This document shows positions 14,172 through 26,759 of a stretch of 64,000 nt of DNA, one piece after another. Within the stretch, counting starts at the first letter, position 1, and every line of letters starts with the position of its first letter. The stretch is taken from assembly GCA_963693365.1 (NCBI GenBank), contig CAVNZM010000013.1, forward strand, positions 7,688,001 through 7,752,000. Direction: 5' to 3'. The position numbers and the translations under genes are program-made. The notes under the pieces were generated by a model. That model was not told the DNA's origin. It searched no databases and was given only the letters and a program-made list of their open reading frames with translations. This DNA is from Amoebidium appalachense (Eukaryota; Ichthyosporea).

Positions 14172-15194
14172 TTAGAAAACCGGGCCTGGTCTGACCGACC
14201 TGAACGTTAACGGGACTAGGAACTGCTTGATATCCGGGGTCGTAGTCATAGTTTGGGGTGATGCGGTAATCTCGTCCCCAACCACACTCTCCAAGCTGCT
14301 ATTCGAGCTCGAGGACTCAATCACTGTGTCATACCCTGGAACTGGGAAGACATTTGCACCGCATGTGTTGGGTATCTCCGACGTTTCATTGAAGGTTTGC
14401 ACAACATCTGCTTGCTCCTGTGCGGGAGCTGAGCGAGCGGCTGCAACATCATAGTTATAGTCGGAGTCTATGAGAATGTGTGGGCTAATGCCAGTGTTTC
14501 TTCGTGAGATTGCGCCTAGAGTGGCGCCGAGAAGCTCCCTTGCCGTAGCCAAGTCGAGTGTGTGCACAATGACCTCGTCCAAGTTGTGAAACGCCCTGTG
14601 TAGGCGGGTGAGTACCTCTCTGTCCGTTAACGTGAGGGTGCTTTTTCCGTTTATGCTTGTAATCACCTCCCTTGCCTGAAGACCTGCTTTGTATGCCGTT
14701 GATCCGTATATGACGTCCGATATGTGCCCATTGCTGTAGACCACACCCAGGTAGTCGTACTCGGACATGGCACCAGGAATGGTGTACGTGTTTGTTAGGG
14801 GCTGTTCGATGATTTCCAGTTTTAGCCTTCTCGGCTCGTCAAGCGCACTTACAAACGCCTCCGGGTCCATACTTGCCGGAACAACCCCACCCACAAGGGA
14901 TATCTCGTCTCCCCATCTCAGCCCGCTTCTATATGCGGAAGTGTATACGACATTCAATAGTGTGGACGAGTTCTTTGCTACTTGCTCAACATGTGCAATG
15001 AGAGCCCGTCCGTTGTGAATGAGTATGTCTGCACCAAAGGGCTCCCTTGCATATTTTCGCAGGTCTACTTCGCGCTTTTGGGGTTTGTGCTCTGTGCGAT
15101 TGACCATGCGTGATGTGCTGGGCTTTTGAACCAAGTGGGAAGAAATGGTGGCGTGTGGGTGGTAGGTACTGTTTGCAAGTGAAATAGGAGCCAT
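14172..15194 (-). CDS. Syntenin-like tandem PDZ protein, 340 aa
   Basis: Intronless, ATG at 15194. Two adjacent PDZ domains fill about residues 52-130 and 131-215. The first contains SAYRSGLRWGDEISLVGG, matching the syntenin pattern in which GLRFGD precedes the final strands. The second contains YLGVVYSNGHISDVIYGSTA (148-167) followed by KAGLQAREVITSING, with an unusual carboxylate loop (YLGVV) like syntenin PDZ2. A short helix-like tail after PDZ2 (LATARELLGATLGAI) also matches the end of syntenin. In animals syntenin binds syndecan and other C-termini and phosphoinositides at the plasma membrane. Here a Ser/Thr-rich tail of about 110 residues is added, and the chain ends in a hydrophobic residue. 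Assignment rests on domain order and local motifs. Another double-PDZ adaptor is possible. Confidence 0.75.
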   Translation of the reverse strand: MAPISLANSTYHPHATISSHLVQKPSTSRMVNRTEHKPQKREVDLRKYAREPFGADILIHNGRALIAHVEQVAKNSSTLLNVVYTSAYRSGLRWGDEISLVGGVVPASMDPEAFVSALDEPRRLKLEIIEQPLTNTYTIPGAMSEYDYLGVVYSNGHISDVIYGSTAYKAGLQAREVITSINGKSTLTLTDREVLTRLHRAFHNLDEVIVHTLDLATARELLGATLGAISRRNTGISPHILIDSDYNYDVAAARSAPAQEQADVVQTFNETSEIPNTCGANVFPVPGYDTVIESSSSNSSLESVVGDEITASPQTMTTTPDIKQFLVPLTFRSVRPGPVF

Positions 15195-15477
15195 TTCGAA
15201 GTGGCCACAGGGTTCTTTTCTTTGTTTGGTGAACCGCTACTGTACACGTGCTCACCTGCGTGCCCTAGTTCAATTGTGCAAATTGTTGAATGTGCTTAGA
15301 AGAACTATTAGTAGAATATGTGGACGAAGCAGGCTACTACTTCTAGACACGGTATCCTTTTTGCAACAACTTTAAAAGGCTGTGTTGCCAACTTTTTGAC
15401 GGCCGTATGATGGCGAAACAGTTCCGAAACACGAAACAAAGGCAACACAAAACCGTCAGCATGTGCCGTTCCGCCGC

Positions 15478-15512
15478 TTTATATATGCTGCTGGAAAACT
15501 AATTTACACCAA
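15478..15512 (-). promoter_or_regulatory. TATA box and CCAAT box upstream of the PDZ gene
   Basis: On the minus strand TATATAAA lies at 15485-15478. CCAAT (plus orientation) is at 15508-15512, 23 bp upstream of it. The TATA box is 284 bp from the ATG, implying a long 5' leader or a leader intron. Confidence 0.5.
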
Positions 15513-15879
15513 TAGGAAATCTGTATTTGTGAGCCAAAGCAAATTGCATGATTTTTTACAGCAACGATTCGCTTGTGGTTTTTTTAACACACATGCTTTG
15601 GGCGGTCTTACTTTCAACAGCCAATCTCTGCAATGAGCCACCCGAAAAAACGGCATGATTCTTACTCCCTCCTCATGTTCAATGTTCAGCCAACAAATAA
15701 ATGTACTTAACCAAATGTTATTGTACATGTAATTTTTGGTTTCTTTTGATACAAAGTAAACAAAGTTGTTTGAAGAAGCTCGAACTTGGTGGTGCTGGCA
15801 GCAGGGATCGAAATTCCCAAATACAATTTGGGAATTTCTTAAACTTTTTTTCTGGATTCCCAAAGAACCTCCGAGGGAT

Positions 15880-16080
15880 TGGGGGGGGGGGGGGGGGGGG
15901 GGGGGGGCTCGAGGTGGGAGGGGTGGGGGGGAGGGGGGGGAGGGAGGGAGGGGGGGGGGGGGGGGAAGGGAGGGAGGGGGAGGGAATGGGGGAGGATGAG
16001 GAGGACTGAGGACTCGAGTGGGCAGAGTGGACCGTGGGCGAATATTGCCACGGTGCCCATGGCCAGCATGACCCGGGGGA

Positions 16081-16148
<68 letters not shown>

Positions 16149-16269
16149 CAGCGGGGGCCCCGCGGCCGGTGGCCGGGATGGGGGGGCCGGGAGGGGGGGG
16201 GGGGGAAGGGGGGGGGGGGGGGAGAGGGGCTGGCTCTTTTGGGGGAGGCCGCGGGAGCTCGAGGGGGCG

Positions 16270-16300
<31 letters not shown>

Positions 16301-16310
16301 AAGGGGTAGT
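15880..16310. repeat. Poly(G)-rich block including a 63-G run
   Basis: G runs at about 15880-15907, 16082-16144 (63 G, the longest in the window) and 16271-16300, separated by G/A-rich DNA. Such DNA can form G-quadruplexes. No gene. Confidence 0.95.
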
Positions 16311-17750
16311 TTGCGGGGTGTGTGAGTGAGTCATAAAGTAGGCCACTGGGGCTCGGGGGTGAAGGGGGGGAGGGGACCCTCAGGAGGCCGTGTCTGTTTA
16401 TGTTTTGTGCACCGTAATAAGACATGGCGCCAGATGTTTTCCCAAACGTTTTTCCCAAAGTTTTTTTGGCGAATCCCAAACAATTTGGACCCTACTCCAA
16501 AGTTTCAAAAACAGAATTCAAACCCTGTCTGGCCGCCTAAACTTCAGCAAAGCCGCGGCACGCGATTGGTTTCCATGAGAATGAGTATGATTTGATTGGT
16601 GGAATTATTTTAAGATATTTCATTGGTGGAAGATCGCTTTGAAGATAACATCATAATATACTTGCTGTGGGGCACGAAGAAATATATGTACAGCCTGAGA
16701 ATCAAGGAATAAGCGAGGTCGGCCAGTAAAAAAAAATCTCGTGGAATAGTGCACGCGAAATACTGGTATTTTATTCCTATTGCGTTTAGCATAGCAAGTC
16801 GTACGGACTCATGGCAGCATTCTGCATTTCGCGGCAGGGCGAGCTAGCCGCGAATCGCCTAAGTAATTTGCGGAACTACTTTTTATAGCAACCTTGAACC
16901 CATATAAGGGAAGACAGTTGCTTATTTTGGTGTGTGCGAACGACCAATCACTATTGAGTGCGAGATAAATGCATTACATAACCGTTACACTCACAATCCA
17001 CGGTCAAACAAGAAACATGTGCATGCACGTGGATTTCATTTGCTCAAGTTGAGAAACAATAAATCATTCGAAAAGTTTATAAAGTCACTTATTCATGAAT
17101 CCCTATTGGGAGCAAGTAAGTAAGTATACTTTTTCAATAGAAAGGGCACAGATGGTTCTGTGTTGGCACACGTTTGAATTGTTAACTCCACCCAGAGCAG
17201 GCCGCTTAGCTTGAACGATGATAGCCTAAGTTGGCATGTGAGCCCACATTCGAATGAACCAAGCCGCACCTATATGACACAGTCAAGAATGGCACACAAA
17301 TACAAGCAGCGTATATCTGATCTGGTGAGACTAATCCCCGCACCCTCTCCTCCCCTTCTCCTCCCCTTTTTAAAGTCATACCACATCTCCCTCTTCCCCC
17401 CTCTGCAAACACACTCCCTGTGCCCACCCTGCTTCAGCCACTGATGCCTGCTCTTGAACTCCCATGTCTGGTGTGGGCGTTCTCCCCTCATTCACCTCGC
17501 TGGCACCTCGGAAGTGCTCACCCTTACCAGTTCACTTACTGTTCACATGACATAACCAACTGTTTTAACTTTCGTGTTGCGCGTCCTTTGATGTCAGGTT
17601 GATCACTCTCTCAACTCACAATCAGCTGACATGCATGCATCCAGTTACATAAGGTACACTATATAGCATTCCAACTTTCGCACATATGCAGGCCCACACA
17701 CACAGCCACACACACACGCACACACGGGCACACAGCATACAGAAACACAA
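16311..17750. other. Unique sequence, no supported gene
   Basis: Ordinary composition. ATTGG boxes cluster at 16564-16630. A plus-strand segment ending with a strong GTAAGTAAGT donor near 17113 could be an exon but lacks a partner. Confidence 0.4.
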
Positions 17751-17752
17751 GG

Positions 17753-17941
<189 letters not shown>

Positions 17942-18151
17942 AGAGCACTTCCAAGTGCTACTCTATTGTTTTTCTCGGCAGTAGGTTCTTGTATGTGAGG
18001 TAGATGGGGGGAGAGGGTGTAGCGGGTAAGAGTATAGTGGGGGAATAAGAGAGGATTGGGTGGAGTGAGTCCGATCTCAAGTGCAGCGATCCTAAATGTA
18101 GGCTTTGATGGCTGTTGCCGTTCACTAGACGTGATGGTGGTGGTGAAGGTG

Positions 18152-18822
<671 letters not shown>

Positions 18823-19076
18823 TGTGTGTTTATACGTGTGCGTGTTTGTGTTTGTGTGTTTGGCACTGTGTGTTTGGGGTGGGGCTGGGAGCGCCCGGGG
18901 AGGGGGGGGGGGGGGGAGAGGGAGGAGGAGGGGGGAGAGGAAGGGGGGAGGAGGGGAAGGGGCGAGGGAGTGACGGGTCAATTAGTATCATCAAGTGACC
19001 TGAAATGGCACATTGCACTTCCATATATGGTCATTGCCAAATATGGGCATGATGCTGACCCATGCTCTGTTTGTAG

Positions 19077-19389
19077 GTGGGCAGGGCTGTGGGGCTGTCC
19101 TCTGAGGAGATCTTACCGTTTGTTGATTGGACGAAATCACGGACACATGGAGGTGGGCATAAGACGTCCCCCCCCCCCCCCCCTCCATCCCCCCCCCCCC
19201 CCCTCCATCCCCCCCCCCCCCCCTCCATCCCCCCCCCCCCCCCCCCCCCCCCCCGGAAAAAAAAGCCTCAAATCGATAAAGAAACATTTAACCGACAAAG
19301 TCAGCATTGCATCTCGGTTTCTTTATCTGGCAGTTGGCAAATGCTTAGAAATGGAGATGGAAACATATATAGGTCAAGCCAATGATTGA
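19077..19389 (+). CDS. Two exon-like segments of an unidentified gene
   Basis: Segment 19077-19152 has a TTTGTAG acceptor and a GGAG|GTGGGC donor and reads GRAVGLSSEEILPFVDWTKS. Segment 19266-19389 follows poly(C)-GGAAAAAAAAG and is open to TGA 19387-19389, reading KKHLTDKVSIASRFLYLAVG. Both peptides look coding, but the first ends in phase 1 while the second needs phase 2. They are therefore not directly joined. The poly(C) stretch between them contains CCCTCCAT repeats. Unidentified. Confidence 0.3.
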
Positions 19390-19528
19390 AACCCAAGTAA
19401 AACCGACATCTGTGTGAAAATATCATAACGATCCCCACACCACAAAAAGGCAAGCTAGGCCTTCATCAATCAAGCAAATACAACATTGCTGTGCTAGAGA
19501 GTGTTCCCCGAGACAAAGTCCTTTTTAC

Positions 19529-19585
<57 letters not shown>

Positions 19586-19897
19586 GGGGGGGGGGGGGGA
19601 GGGGGGGAGGGGGGGTATGGGAGGGGGGGGAGGGGGGAAGGGGGGGGGGGGGGGGGGGGGGGGATAAAAAATCCTCATCCACCGACTCACACATCGAACA
19701 AATAAAGGCGAGGGAGGGGAAGGGAGGGGAAAGGGCGCGCGCGGGGGCAGGGGGGGGGGTAAGTGATTGCTTAGCTCCATATTCAGTTTATTCGGCTCTT
19801 CTCTGTCTCCCCCCTTCCCCCCCTGTCCCCTCCTCAAGTCACATGTTAGGTTATGGAAAGGTCTAACTCGCTTGGCTTTCGGTTCCAGATTTTTCCG

Positions 19898-20397
19898 NNN
19901 NNNNNNNNNNNNNNNNNNNNNNNNNNNNNNNNNNNNNNNNNNNNNNNNNNNNNNNNNNNNNNNNNNNNNNNNNNNNNNNNNNNNNNNNNNNNNNNNNNNN
20001 NNNNNNNNNNNNNNNNNNNNNNNNNNNNNNNNNNNNNNNNNNNNNNNNNNNNNNNNNNNNNNNNNNNNNNNNNNNNNNNNNNNNNNNNNNNNNNNNNNNN
20101 NNNNNNNNNNNNNNNNNNNNNNNNNNNNNNNNNNNNNNNNNNNNNNNNNNNNNNNNNNNNNNNNNNNNNNNNNNNNNNNNNNNNNNNNNNNNNNNNNNNN
20201 NNNNNNNNNNNNNNNNNNNNNNNNNNNNNNNNNNNNNNNNNNNNNNNNNNNNNNNNNNNNNNNNNNNNNNNNNNNNNNNNNNNNNNNNNNNNNNNNNNNN
20301 NNNNNNNNNNNNNNNNNNNNNNNNNNNNNNNNNNNNNNNNNNNNNNNNNNNNNNNNNNNNNNNNNNNNNNNNNNNNNNNNNNNNNNNNNNNNNNNNN
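19898..20397. other. Scaffold gap of exactly 500 N
   Basis: A fixed-size gap. It abuts the left end of the AT-rich inverted-repeat block, so that junction is not observed in sequence. Confidence 0.99.
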
Positions 20398-20462
20398 CTA
20401 GTTATTTCACATCGCCCCCTCTTCTCTATTCTTATTCTAAGCTTCTGTCACGATATAAGATG
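20398..20462 (+). repeat. Left terminal inverted repeat
   Basis: Starts CTAGTTATTTCACATCGCCC and ends CACGATATAAGATG. The reverse complement is at 28970-29035. Confidence 0.9.
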
Positions 20463-20470
20463 ATAATTCC

Positions 20471-20949
20471 AATCCTAAATCCAGAAAGTGGTAAATTGTC
20501 AAAAATCTGGAAAAATGTCAAAATTTTGATTTTTAAGAGTGACGACCTTGAAATTTGGAATTTTAGCAGAGCAGAAATTGGATTTTATAACAATCTTAAA
20601 TTGTTATTAACCTATTTATAAGGGAAAATAAAGGGTAAATAATTTTAAAATCCTAAACACAGAAGATGTCGAAATGTTAAATTTCGGGAGTGACGACCTT
20701 GAGATTTGTAATTATAGCAGATCATATTTAGGAATTTATAAGAATCTTAAATTGTAATTAACCGATTTATAAGAGAAATAAGGGTAAATAATTTAAAAAT
20801 CCTAAATACAGAAGATGTCGAAATGTCAAATTTCGGGAGTGACGAACTTGAAATTTGTAATTATAGCAGATCATATTTAGGAATTTATAAAAACCTTAAT
20901 TTGTAATTAACCGATTTATAAGAAAAATAAGGGTAAATTGCCGAATTCC
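20471..20949. repeat. Subterminal tandem repeat, about 150 bp, three copies
   Basis: Units begin AAATCCTAAA near 20471, 20649 and 20798 and share GGGAGTGACGACCTTGA-type and TTATAGCAGATCATATTTAG-type segments. The first copy is more diverged and longer. Confidence 0.85.
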
Positions 20950-21478
20950 AAAAAGTGGAGGTCTCAATTAGAAAATTTCCGGGTACAGAAGAGACCCATC
21001 TGGTACTCTGAGGTTTAACCAGTTAGAAATCTTAAATGGAAGAAAGGAAGAAATTGCTCTAATTATAGCAAGTTAGTAGTAGAATTAAACTATTCAATAG
21101 TAGGTAAGAGAAAAGATGGTTAGAAGCCGATCTTGAAAAATCCAGATAAGGTCAGATGCCAATTTTGAAAAATCCCGATTCAGACGGGACGAGTCTAATA
21201 ATTGGAGGTTTAGCAGATCATAATCTTGGTACCTGCGGAAATCGACGGAACTTTCGCGGTGCTCCAATTTATGGACTAATATATAATCTTAAAGGTAATG
21301 AAGAGAAAGTACTCCACGAGTTTGTTGTAGCGTAGGGATAAGAGCATAAGACTATCCTCTTAGGAAGTAATCTCTTAAGAGATTTTAATTGGCTTTCTTA
21401 TAATTATAGTAGTTACACTACTCCCTTAGTAGGAAAGAATAAAGATGCTTAATTTAGACATAGCATAAAGATATAGAA

Positions 21479-21874
21479 ATGCTGTTTATTAGAGCAGATG
21501 CGTTTGGAGTATTATTAGGAACAACTTTCTCCGTATTATTTTATATCGAACCAATAGTACCAGATACGATACTAGTTATTCATTTAAATTAAGGAGTACC
21601 AGGTACGATACTAGTTATCCATTTTGATTTAGGAGTACTAGGTACGATACTAGTTATCCATTTTGGTTTAGGAGTACCAGGTACGATACTAGTTATCCAT
21701 TTTGATTTAGGAATACCAGGTACGATACTAGTTATCCATATTAATTTAGGAGTACCATGTACGATACTAGTTATCCATATGGATTTAGGAGTACCAGGTA
21801 CGGTACTCTGAGATCCTCATATGTATCATCTTATTATAACAGCTGTCATTCCAGATGGTAGTTCACATTCATAA
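21479..21874 (+). pseudogene. cox1: cox1-like N-terminal fragment with in-frame 39-bp repeats
   Basis: Read with the mitochondrial code (TGA=Trp), 132 codons run from ATG 21479 to TAA 21872. The start reads FGVLLGTTFSVLFYIE, close to the cox1 segment LGTTFSVLIRxEL. The end reads WDPHMYHLIITAV, resembling the following cox1 segment in which MYN and TAHA occur. Between them six full 39-bp units (21554-21787) and a partial one encode repeats of GVPGTILVIHFDL. One unit has TAA instead of TTA (21590-21592), so the frame is broken. A functional oxidase subunit is excluded. The assignment to cox1 is by eye. Confidence 0.5.
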
Positions 21875-21890
21875 GCTATTTATACCAAGT

Positions 21891-22010
21891 AGTTTCACAA
21901 ATCCCTGGCCAATTTACGCCTCTTTAGCAGCATTAGTATTCACAGTGAGTACTGTATGTTGATTTCATAATTATAAAAATGGAGATATAATGATGATTAT
22001 AAATTTATAA
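21891..22010 (+). pseudogene. cox3: cox3-like N-terminal fragment
   Basis: Reads NPWPIYASLAALVFTVSTVC then WFHNYKNGD, and ends at TAA 22008. The Pro-Trp-Pro motif followed by a hydrophobic helix and W/YFH matches the first transmembrane helix of cytochrome oxidase subunit 3. The Trp before FH is TGA, as expected for mitochondrial code 4. Only about 40 residues of a roughly 260-residue protein are present. Confidence 0.55.
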
Positions 22011-22205
22011 CCACTTAGCTCCGAGGAGTAGTTCCTTGGGTTGTTTAATGAATAATTTTAATTAGAAGAAGGAATGATTCCGTTTAGTGTATCATAAGCT
22101 TTGTTACTTTTCTAAATTTACTTTCCTAGCAGCCTTTTCTTATCTGTTTAAATTAGAAGACCCAAAGACTCTTACTCAAATTAAGGTAATTTAATACTGC
22201 TAGTT

Positions 22206-22292
22206 TTTACTCCACCTTTACTTATATTAGTGTCATCGGCATTAGTAGAACAAGGTGCGGTCAGTGGTACTAACACAATTAGTCCACTATAA
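22206..22292 (+). pseudogene. cox1: cox1-like internal fragment
   Basis: Reads PPLLILVSSALVEQGAVSGT, matching the conserved cox1 segment PPsLxLLxSSxxVExGAGTGW. It diverges after SGT and stops at TAA. It lies downstream of the cox3-like fragment, so gene order is scrambled. Confidence 0.6.
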
Positions 22293-22483
22293 ATTTCGCT
22301 ATATGCTGAGACGTCTAAAGCTTTAAGATGTAACAATGGACAATCAGCAGGAAACCAAAGTAGATCGATATCTATGATTAGGATCCTCAGAGACTACATG
22401 CGAAACAGTACTTTTCACTAATGTATAGAACGGTATTGAAGAGATAGTCTGCCCTTAAATATGTAAAAGGAGTTCAATGCTAG

Positions 22484-22810
22484 AACCTGTGCACAAGACA
22501 AATGGATTAAGTCCGCTGGGTACTGTGTACCTGTGTGCAATACAAATAGCGTAAGCTAGCTTGGTACTGTGCACAAGACAAATGGATTAAGTCTGCTGGG
22601 TACTGTGTACCTGTGTGCAATACAAATGGCGTAAGCTAGCTTGGTACTGTGTACAAGACAATTTGATTAAGCTCCCTGGGTACTGTGTACCTGTGTGCAA
22701 ATGGCGTAAGCTAGCTTGGTACTGTGTACTTGTGCACAAGACAATTAGATTAAGCTCGCTGGGTACTGTGTACCTGTGCGTAAGGTTATTGATCTAAGCT
22801 AGCTTGGAAT
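22484..22810. repeat. Tandem array with TACTGTGTACCTGTG and AAGCTAGCTTGG units
   Basis: Alternating motifs GGGTACTGTGTACCTGTG and CGTAAGCTAGCTTGGTACTG repeat about every 100 bp, with half-units of about 50 bp. GTGTAC and AGCTAGCT are short palindromes. Confidence 0.85.
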
Positions 22811-23905
22811 GGTCGTTGGTGCGAACATATAGGGTTGGTCGCCACTATGTAAAGATGTAACAGCTCTTAGAAAGCCGTTACCTAGGAATTTTTGTTAGGA
22901 TGTCAAAGTGTAACAGCTATCCGAGAGCGTCATCTGTTGATTATCCTTATGATGTAAACTTCTTGTGCTTGTCGTACTGCCTTGATATGACCTTCTTGTG
23001 TTAGGTCTCAGTAGAGCTTTCTCGCTAAGATAAAAGTCTTATGCTATTGTCATCAGATGACGACAAGCTCGTTGTGAGAGTCTCGCTTGAGCCTTATCGC
23101 TAAGGGACTTATGCTTTTGGAAAATTCTCCTTACTCGTACAAGGTGAATTTGGACTCTGAGGAGCCGCCACTCGTATAGGACTAGCAACTCATTGAGAAC
23201 TCGTATGCGGAACTAGGTTAATTATGAGCTGTTGGTTACTTACACGCTTGTAAACTGGTTTGACAATTAGTTCCGCTAAGTTAACTGTGAGCTATTGATT
23301 ACTTAGACTTTCGAGGACTAGTTGGATGGTTAGCTTGTATTAATATATCGCTAATGTGTAGTCATTAATGTGTCTCCTTTAAATTTAGGGTATATGCTCT
23401 CAAGTACATAGTATAACTCAATGGGGATCGCGCACAGTATGAGTGCAAGTGTATGAAACAATTGTGATCGTGCAGAAATCCGTAACGTTATTGAGTGCTT
23501 GAAACAATTATGATCATGCAAAAATCAGTAGTGTTATTGAGTGCCTGAGACAATTGTGATCATGCAGGAATCAGTGGTGCTCTTAAGTGCATAGCATAAA
23601 TTATTAATGATTAGTGTTATTAGGTGTCTATCATGAATGTTGTTTAGTTATCTAGTATGCGAATGGATCATCGATGTTAATGAGTTACTCGTGCATGGTA
23701 GAGCATAAGTGCATAGATCAAATCGGATCGCATACGGTATAACATAAGTGTATAAATAACAGGAATGCATGAAACAATTGTGGGCACGCACGATAGGCCA
23801 TACGTATATAAATAACAAAGAGGGGTGCATGAAAAATCTGTGACACTGACTCGCCGAAAGTCCTAGGTCTTCTGCGTCGCTTGCGCAGAGTGTAACAGCT
23901 CTCAA
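22811..23905. other. AT-rich, repeat-bearing DNA without a recognised gene
   Basis: Includes three or four copies of a unit of about 56 bp around 23420-23580 (AACAATTGTGATCATGCAG type). I see no rRNA, tRNA or protein gene that I can support. Confidence 0.5.
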
Positions 23906-24085
23906 GAGAAAATCGAAAGCTGTACTTGATGGATAAACTAGAATGACCAGAGAAAAGTGAAAGCTGTACTTGAGGGATAAACTAGAATAACCAGAGAAAA
24001 GCGAAAGCTGTACTTGATGGATAAACTAGAATAACCAGAGAAAAGCGAAAACTGTACTTGATGGATAAACTAAAATGACCATAAA
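23906..24085. repeat. 44-bp tandem repeat, four copies
   Basis: Unit GAGAAAAGCGAAAGCTGTAC followed by TTGATGGATAAACTAGAATAACCA, repeated four times with few changes. Confidence 0.9.
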
Positions 24086-25814
24086 ATCACAATGGCATTT
24101 AGGATATGACTACTCGAATAACTAAAGAATTCTAATGGCATTAAGAGTATCACTACTTTAATGAAGATGGGTTAGTATTCAGGAGACAATTCTAGTATAA
24201 AAACTGTACTTAATCTAACACCAGTGGACAGACGTTAATGCGTCATAGCGTAAATGAAATGTTCTCATAGGAGGTTTTTACTTAACAGTATAAACTCGGC
24301 ACAACTAATATTGTACTTTCGGATAAGGTATGTACTGCTTTAGTAAGTAGGTGCTTTGTGATTTAGGACATCACTTTTGGGCCTAAAACTACCAAACTCC
24401 GGGGACTTCCTAAAGCTTTTGGTACCCAACTCTAGTTGAAAAGTTAGAAGTGAATGATCTAATTAATCATGTATGGTAATAAGTCAAAAGATAATTGAAA
24501 GAGCAATGGAATATTGCATATCTAAGTTAATATTATGTACTGTAAAAGAGCAATGGAATATTGCGGATCTAAGTTAGTATTATATACTGTAAAAGAGCAA
24601 CGAGTAGACGGTAGTTGACGAGTAGATGAGCTTCCTTGTTTAAAGTATACTCTAATGGATTTTAAATAAATTATCAAGTCAGAGTCCTTTCTAACCCAAT
24701 TAAGTAACTGGGGGGGGTATTTATTAATTAACACCCATATCAATTTATTGGTATGAAAAATCTGATCCCCTGATGCAGATAGACACTATAAAGAAGGTGA
24801 GAAACCGTAGCAGTAAAATTTATCATCTTAAAAGAACTCTAGAACCCTCCATAAAGCAGTATCGCAGAGAATGGCAGAGTGCGACTGTTTATCCAACTCA
24901 CAGTATACAGCAAACTTGTAAGAGGAGGTATAATACATGACGTGTCCTCAATCTTAGTACCTATATCGTAACTTCGAGATAAGATATGTATTGCTTGAGA
25001 AAATTGCATCATTTATAGAGATTTCAATTTGAGGCAGAAGCCTTTATTTTGAAAGGCCGTCGGATTTATGCGTCCAGATATATTGTGCAAATTTTGTCAA
25101 AAACATAGTGTACGGCAAACTCGTAAGAAAAAATATAGTACATGATGTGTCCTCAATGCTAGTATCTGAAGTTAGCTTATTTAACAGTAGGTATAAGAGT
25201 TAGTGATAGGCGTTCTACTCCTGAAGATGGTAAAAATGCTTTGACTGTCTTTGAGAACAAATCCATGAAATTGAATTAACCGTGCAGATGCGGTAACATA
25301 ATTGAATAGACGAGAAACTAGTTGAGCTAAAAGTCTTTGAGGATAATCTTTTACGATGGCCTTTAAGAGTTATTTGTCGGATGCTCGTCTGAAAGGTTCT
25401 TATGGGTAACTTTTCTGATGATCTTCTTGGGTGATCTTCTTCTTCTTAGATGGTTGCCTTAGGTGATCTTCTTGGGTGATCTTCTTCTTGGATGATCCTC
25501 GTGGACGATCTTTTACGATGGTAATCTTCTTGGATGATCCTCGTGGATGATCCTCGTAGACGATCATGGGTTATCTTCTTCTTCTCCGATGATTGTCTTG
25601 GGTAATCTTCGTAGACGATCTTCTACGATGGTTGTCTTAAAGGGTCTTAAGGATAACGAGACGGAGAGTTGTCTGCAAGATTCTTAAGAGTAACTGATGG
25701 TTGTCTGAGAGGTTCTTATGGGTAATTTTCGGAGGGTTATCATCAAGCTGTTAGGTAAGAATTTGGATGCTACAGTTAGAAGTTTGTACATTTATCGGAC
25801 AGTACAATTGAGCA

Positions 25815-26012
25815 ATGATAATATTGTTGAGTTTATATCTATGTAGTTTAATAGGCTTATCAGGTATAGCTAGAGTACTTTATTTAATAACATCAGCTTC
25901 AATTGTGTCGGCTTCAGTTAGCACTGGAGTATCTACTATCATTTCAGAAGCGAACATAGTATCACAAGATACTAATGCTTTCGTAGCTATTATGTTTAAG
26001 CCAGTGGCTTAA
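25815..26012 (+). CDS. Small hydrophobic ORF in the mitochondrial-type block
   Basis: 65 codons from ATG to TAA encode a hydrophobic N-terminal helix (MIILLSLYLCSLIGLSGI) and a Ser/Thr/Val/Ala-rich remainder. The start faintly resembles the first helix of nad4L, but the rest does not. It may be a chimeric remnant. Confidence 0.2.
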   Translation: MIILLSLYLCSLIGLSGIARVLYLITSASIVSASVSTGVSTIISEANIVSQDTNAFVAIMFKPVA

Positions 26013-26759
26013 TTCTAACACTGTAGTTTTCTATTTCAGATGTATAATTCCGACAATCTTTACTCTGCCAATGGGTATCAGTTTTGGTGTGACAAGATTC
26101 ATAACCCATGAGACCTGTTACAACAATTCCACAGACCATTTTCAAGTCTTCTCTAAATTTAAGCTTATAGTGTAAATTCCATACTTCATTTTTGTATAGC
26201 CGGTAAAATTTACACGTTTTAATTAATTCTATCCACTGAAAGACACTCACGAGACAAGTTACAACTATCCCACGAGACAAGTTACAACTATCCCACAGAC
26301 CATTTTTCAATTCATTATTAAATTTATCTTCCAAATTGATGGATTTAGCTAGAGATTTTAGTACTTCTCGCTGATATAAATCTTAGAAGCTCGTAACTCT
26401 AATATAGATACCAAGAGAAGTGTAACACTAAGAAGTTAATAGCAGATCAAGATGTTTTGGACCGAAGCGAAGAGGAAACAGGTGATAAGCTTGTCACACC
26501 AGTAAATACCAGTTAAGAAGTACCTATTAAGAGATAAAAGGTAAGTACCTGTTAAGGGATAAGAGGTAAGTATCCGTTAGTAGCACCTGTTAGTAAGTAT
26601 CTGTTAATACAAATCAGTTAGTCAGTTAGTAAGTACTTATTAAGATCTTATAAAAAATGTAATACTAAGAAGTTAATAGCAGATCAAGACGTTTTTGGAC
26701 AGAAGTGAAGCAGAGACGGAGGATACTGTTAAACTTGTCGCACCAGTAAGTACCTTTAA

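Noticed and set aside
21541-24085. CRISPR array
   Set aside because: Repeats are contiguous without unique spacers and the genome is eukaryotic.
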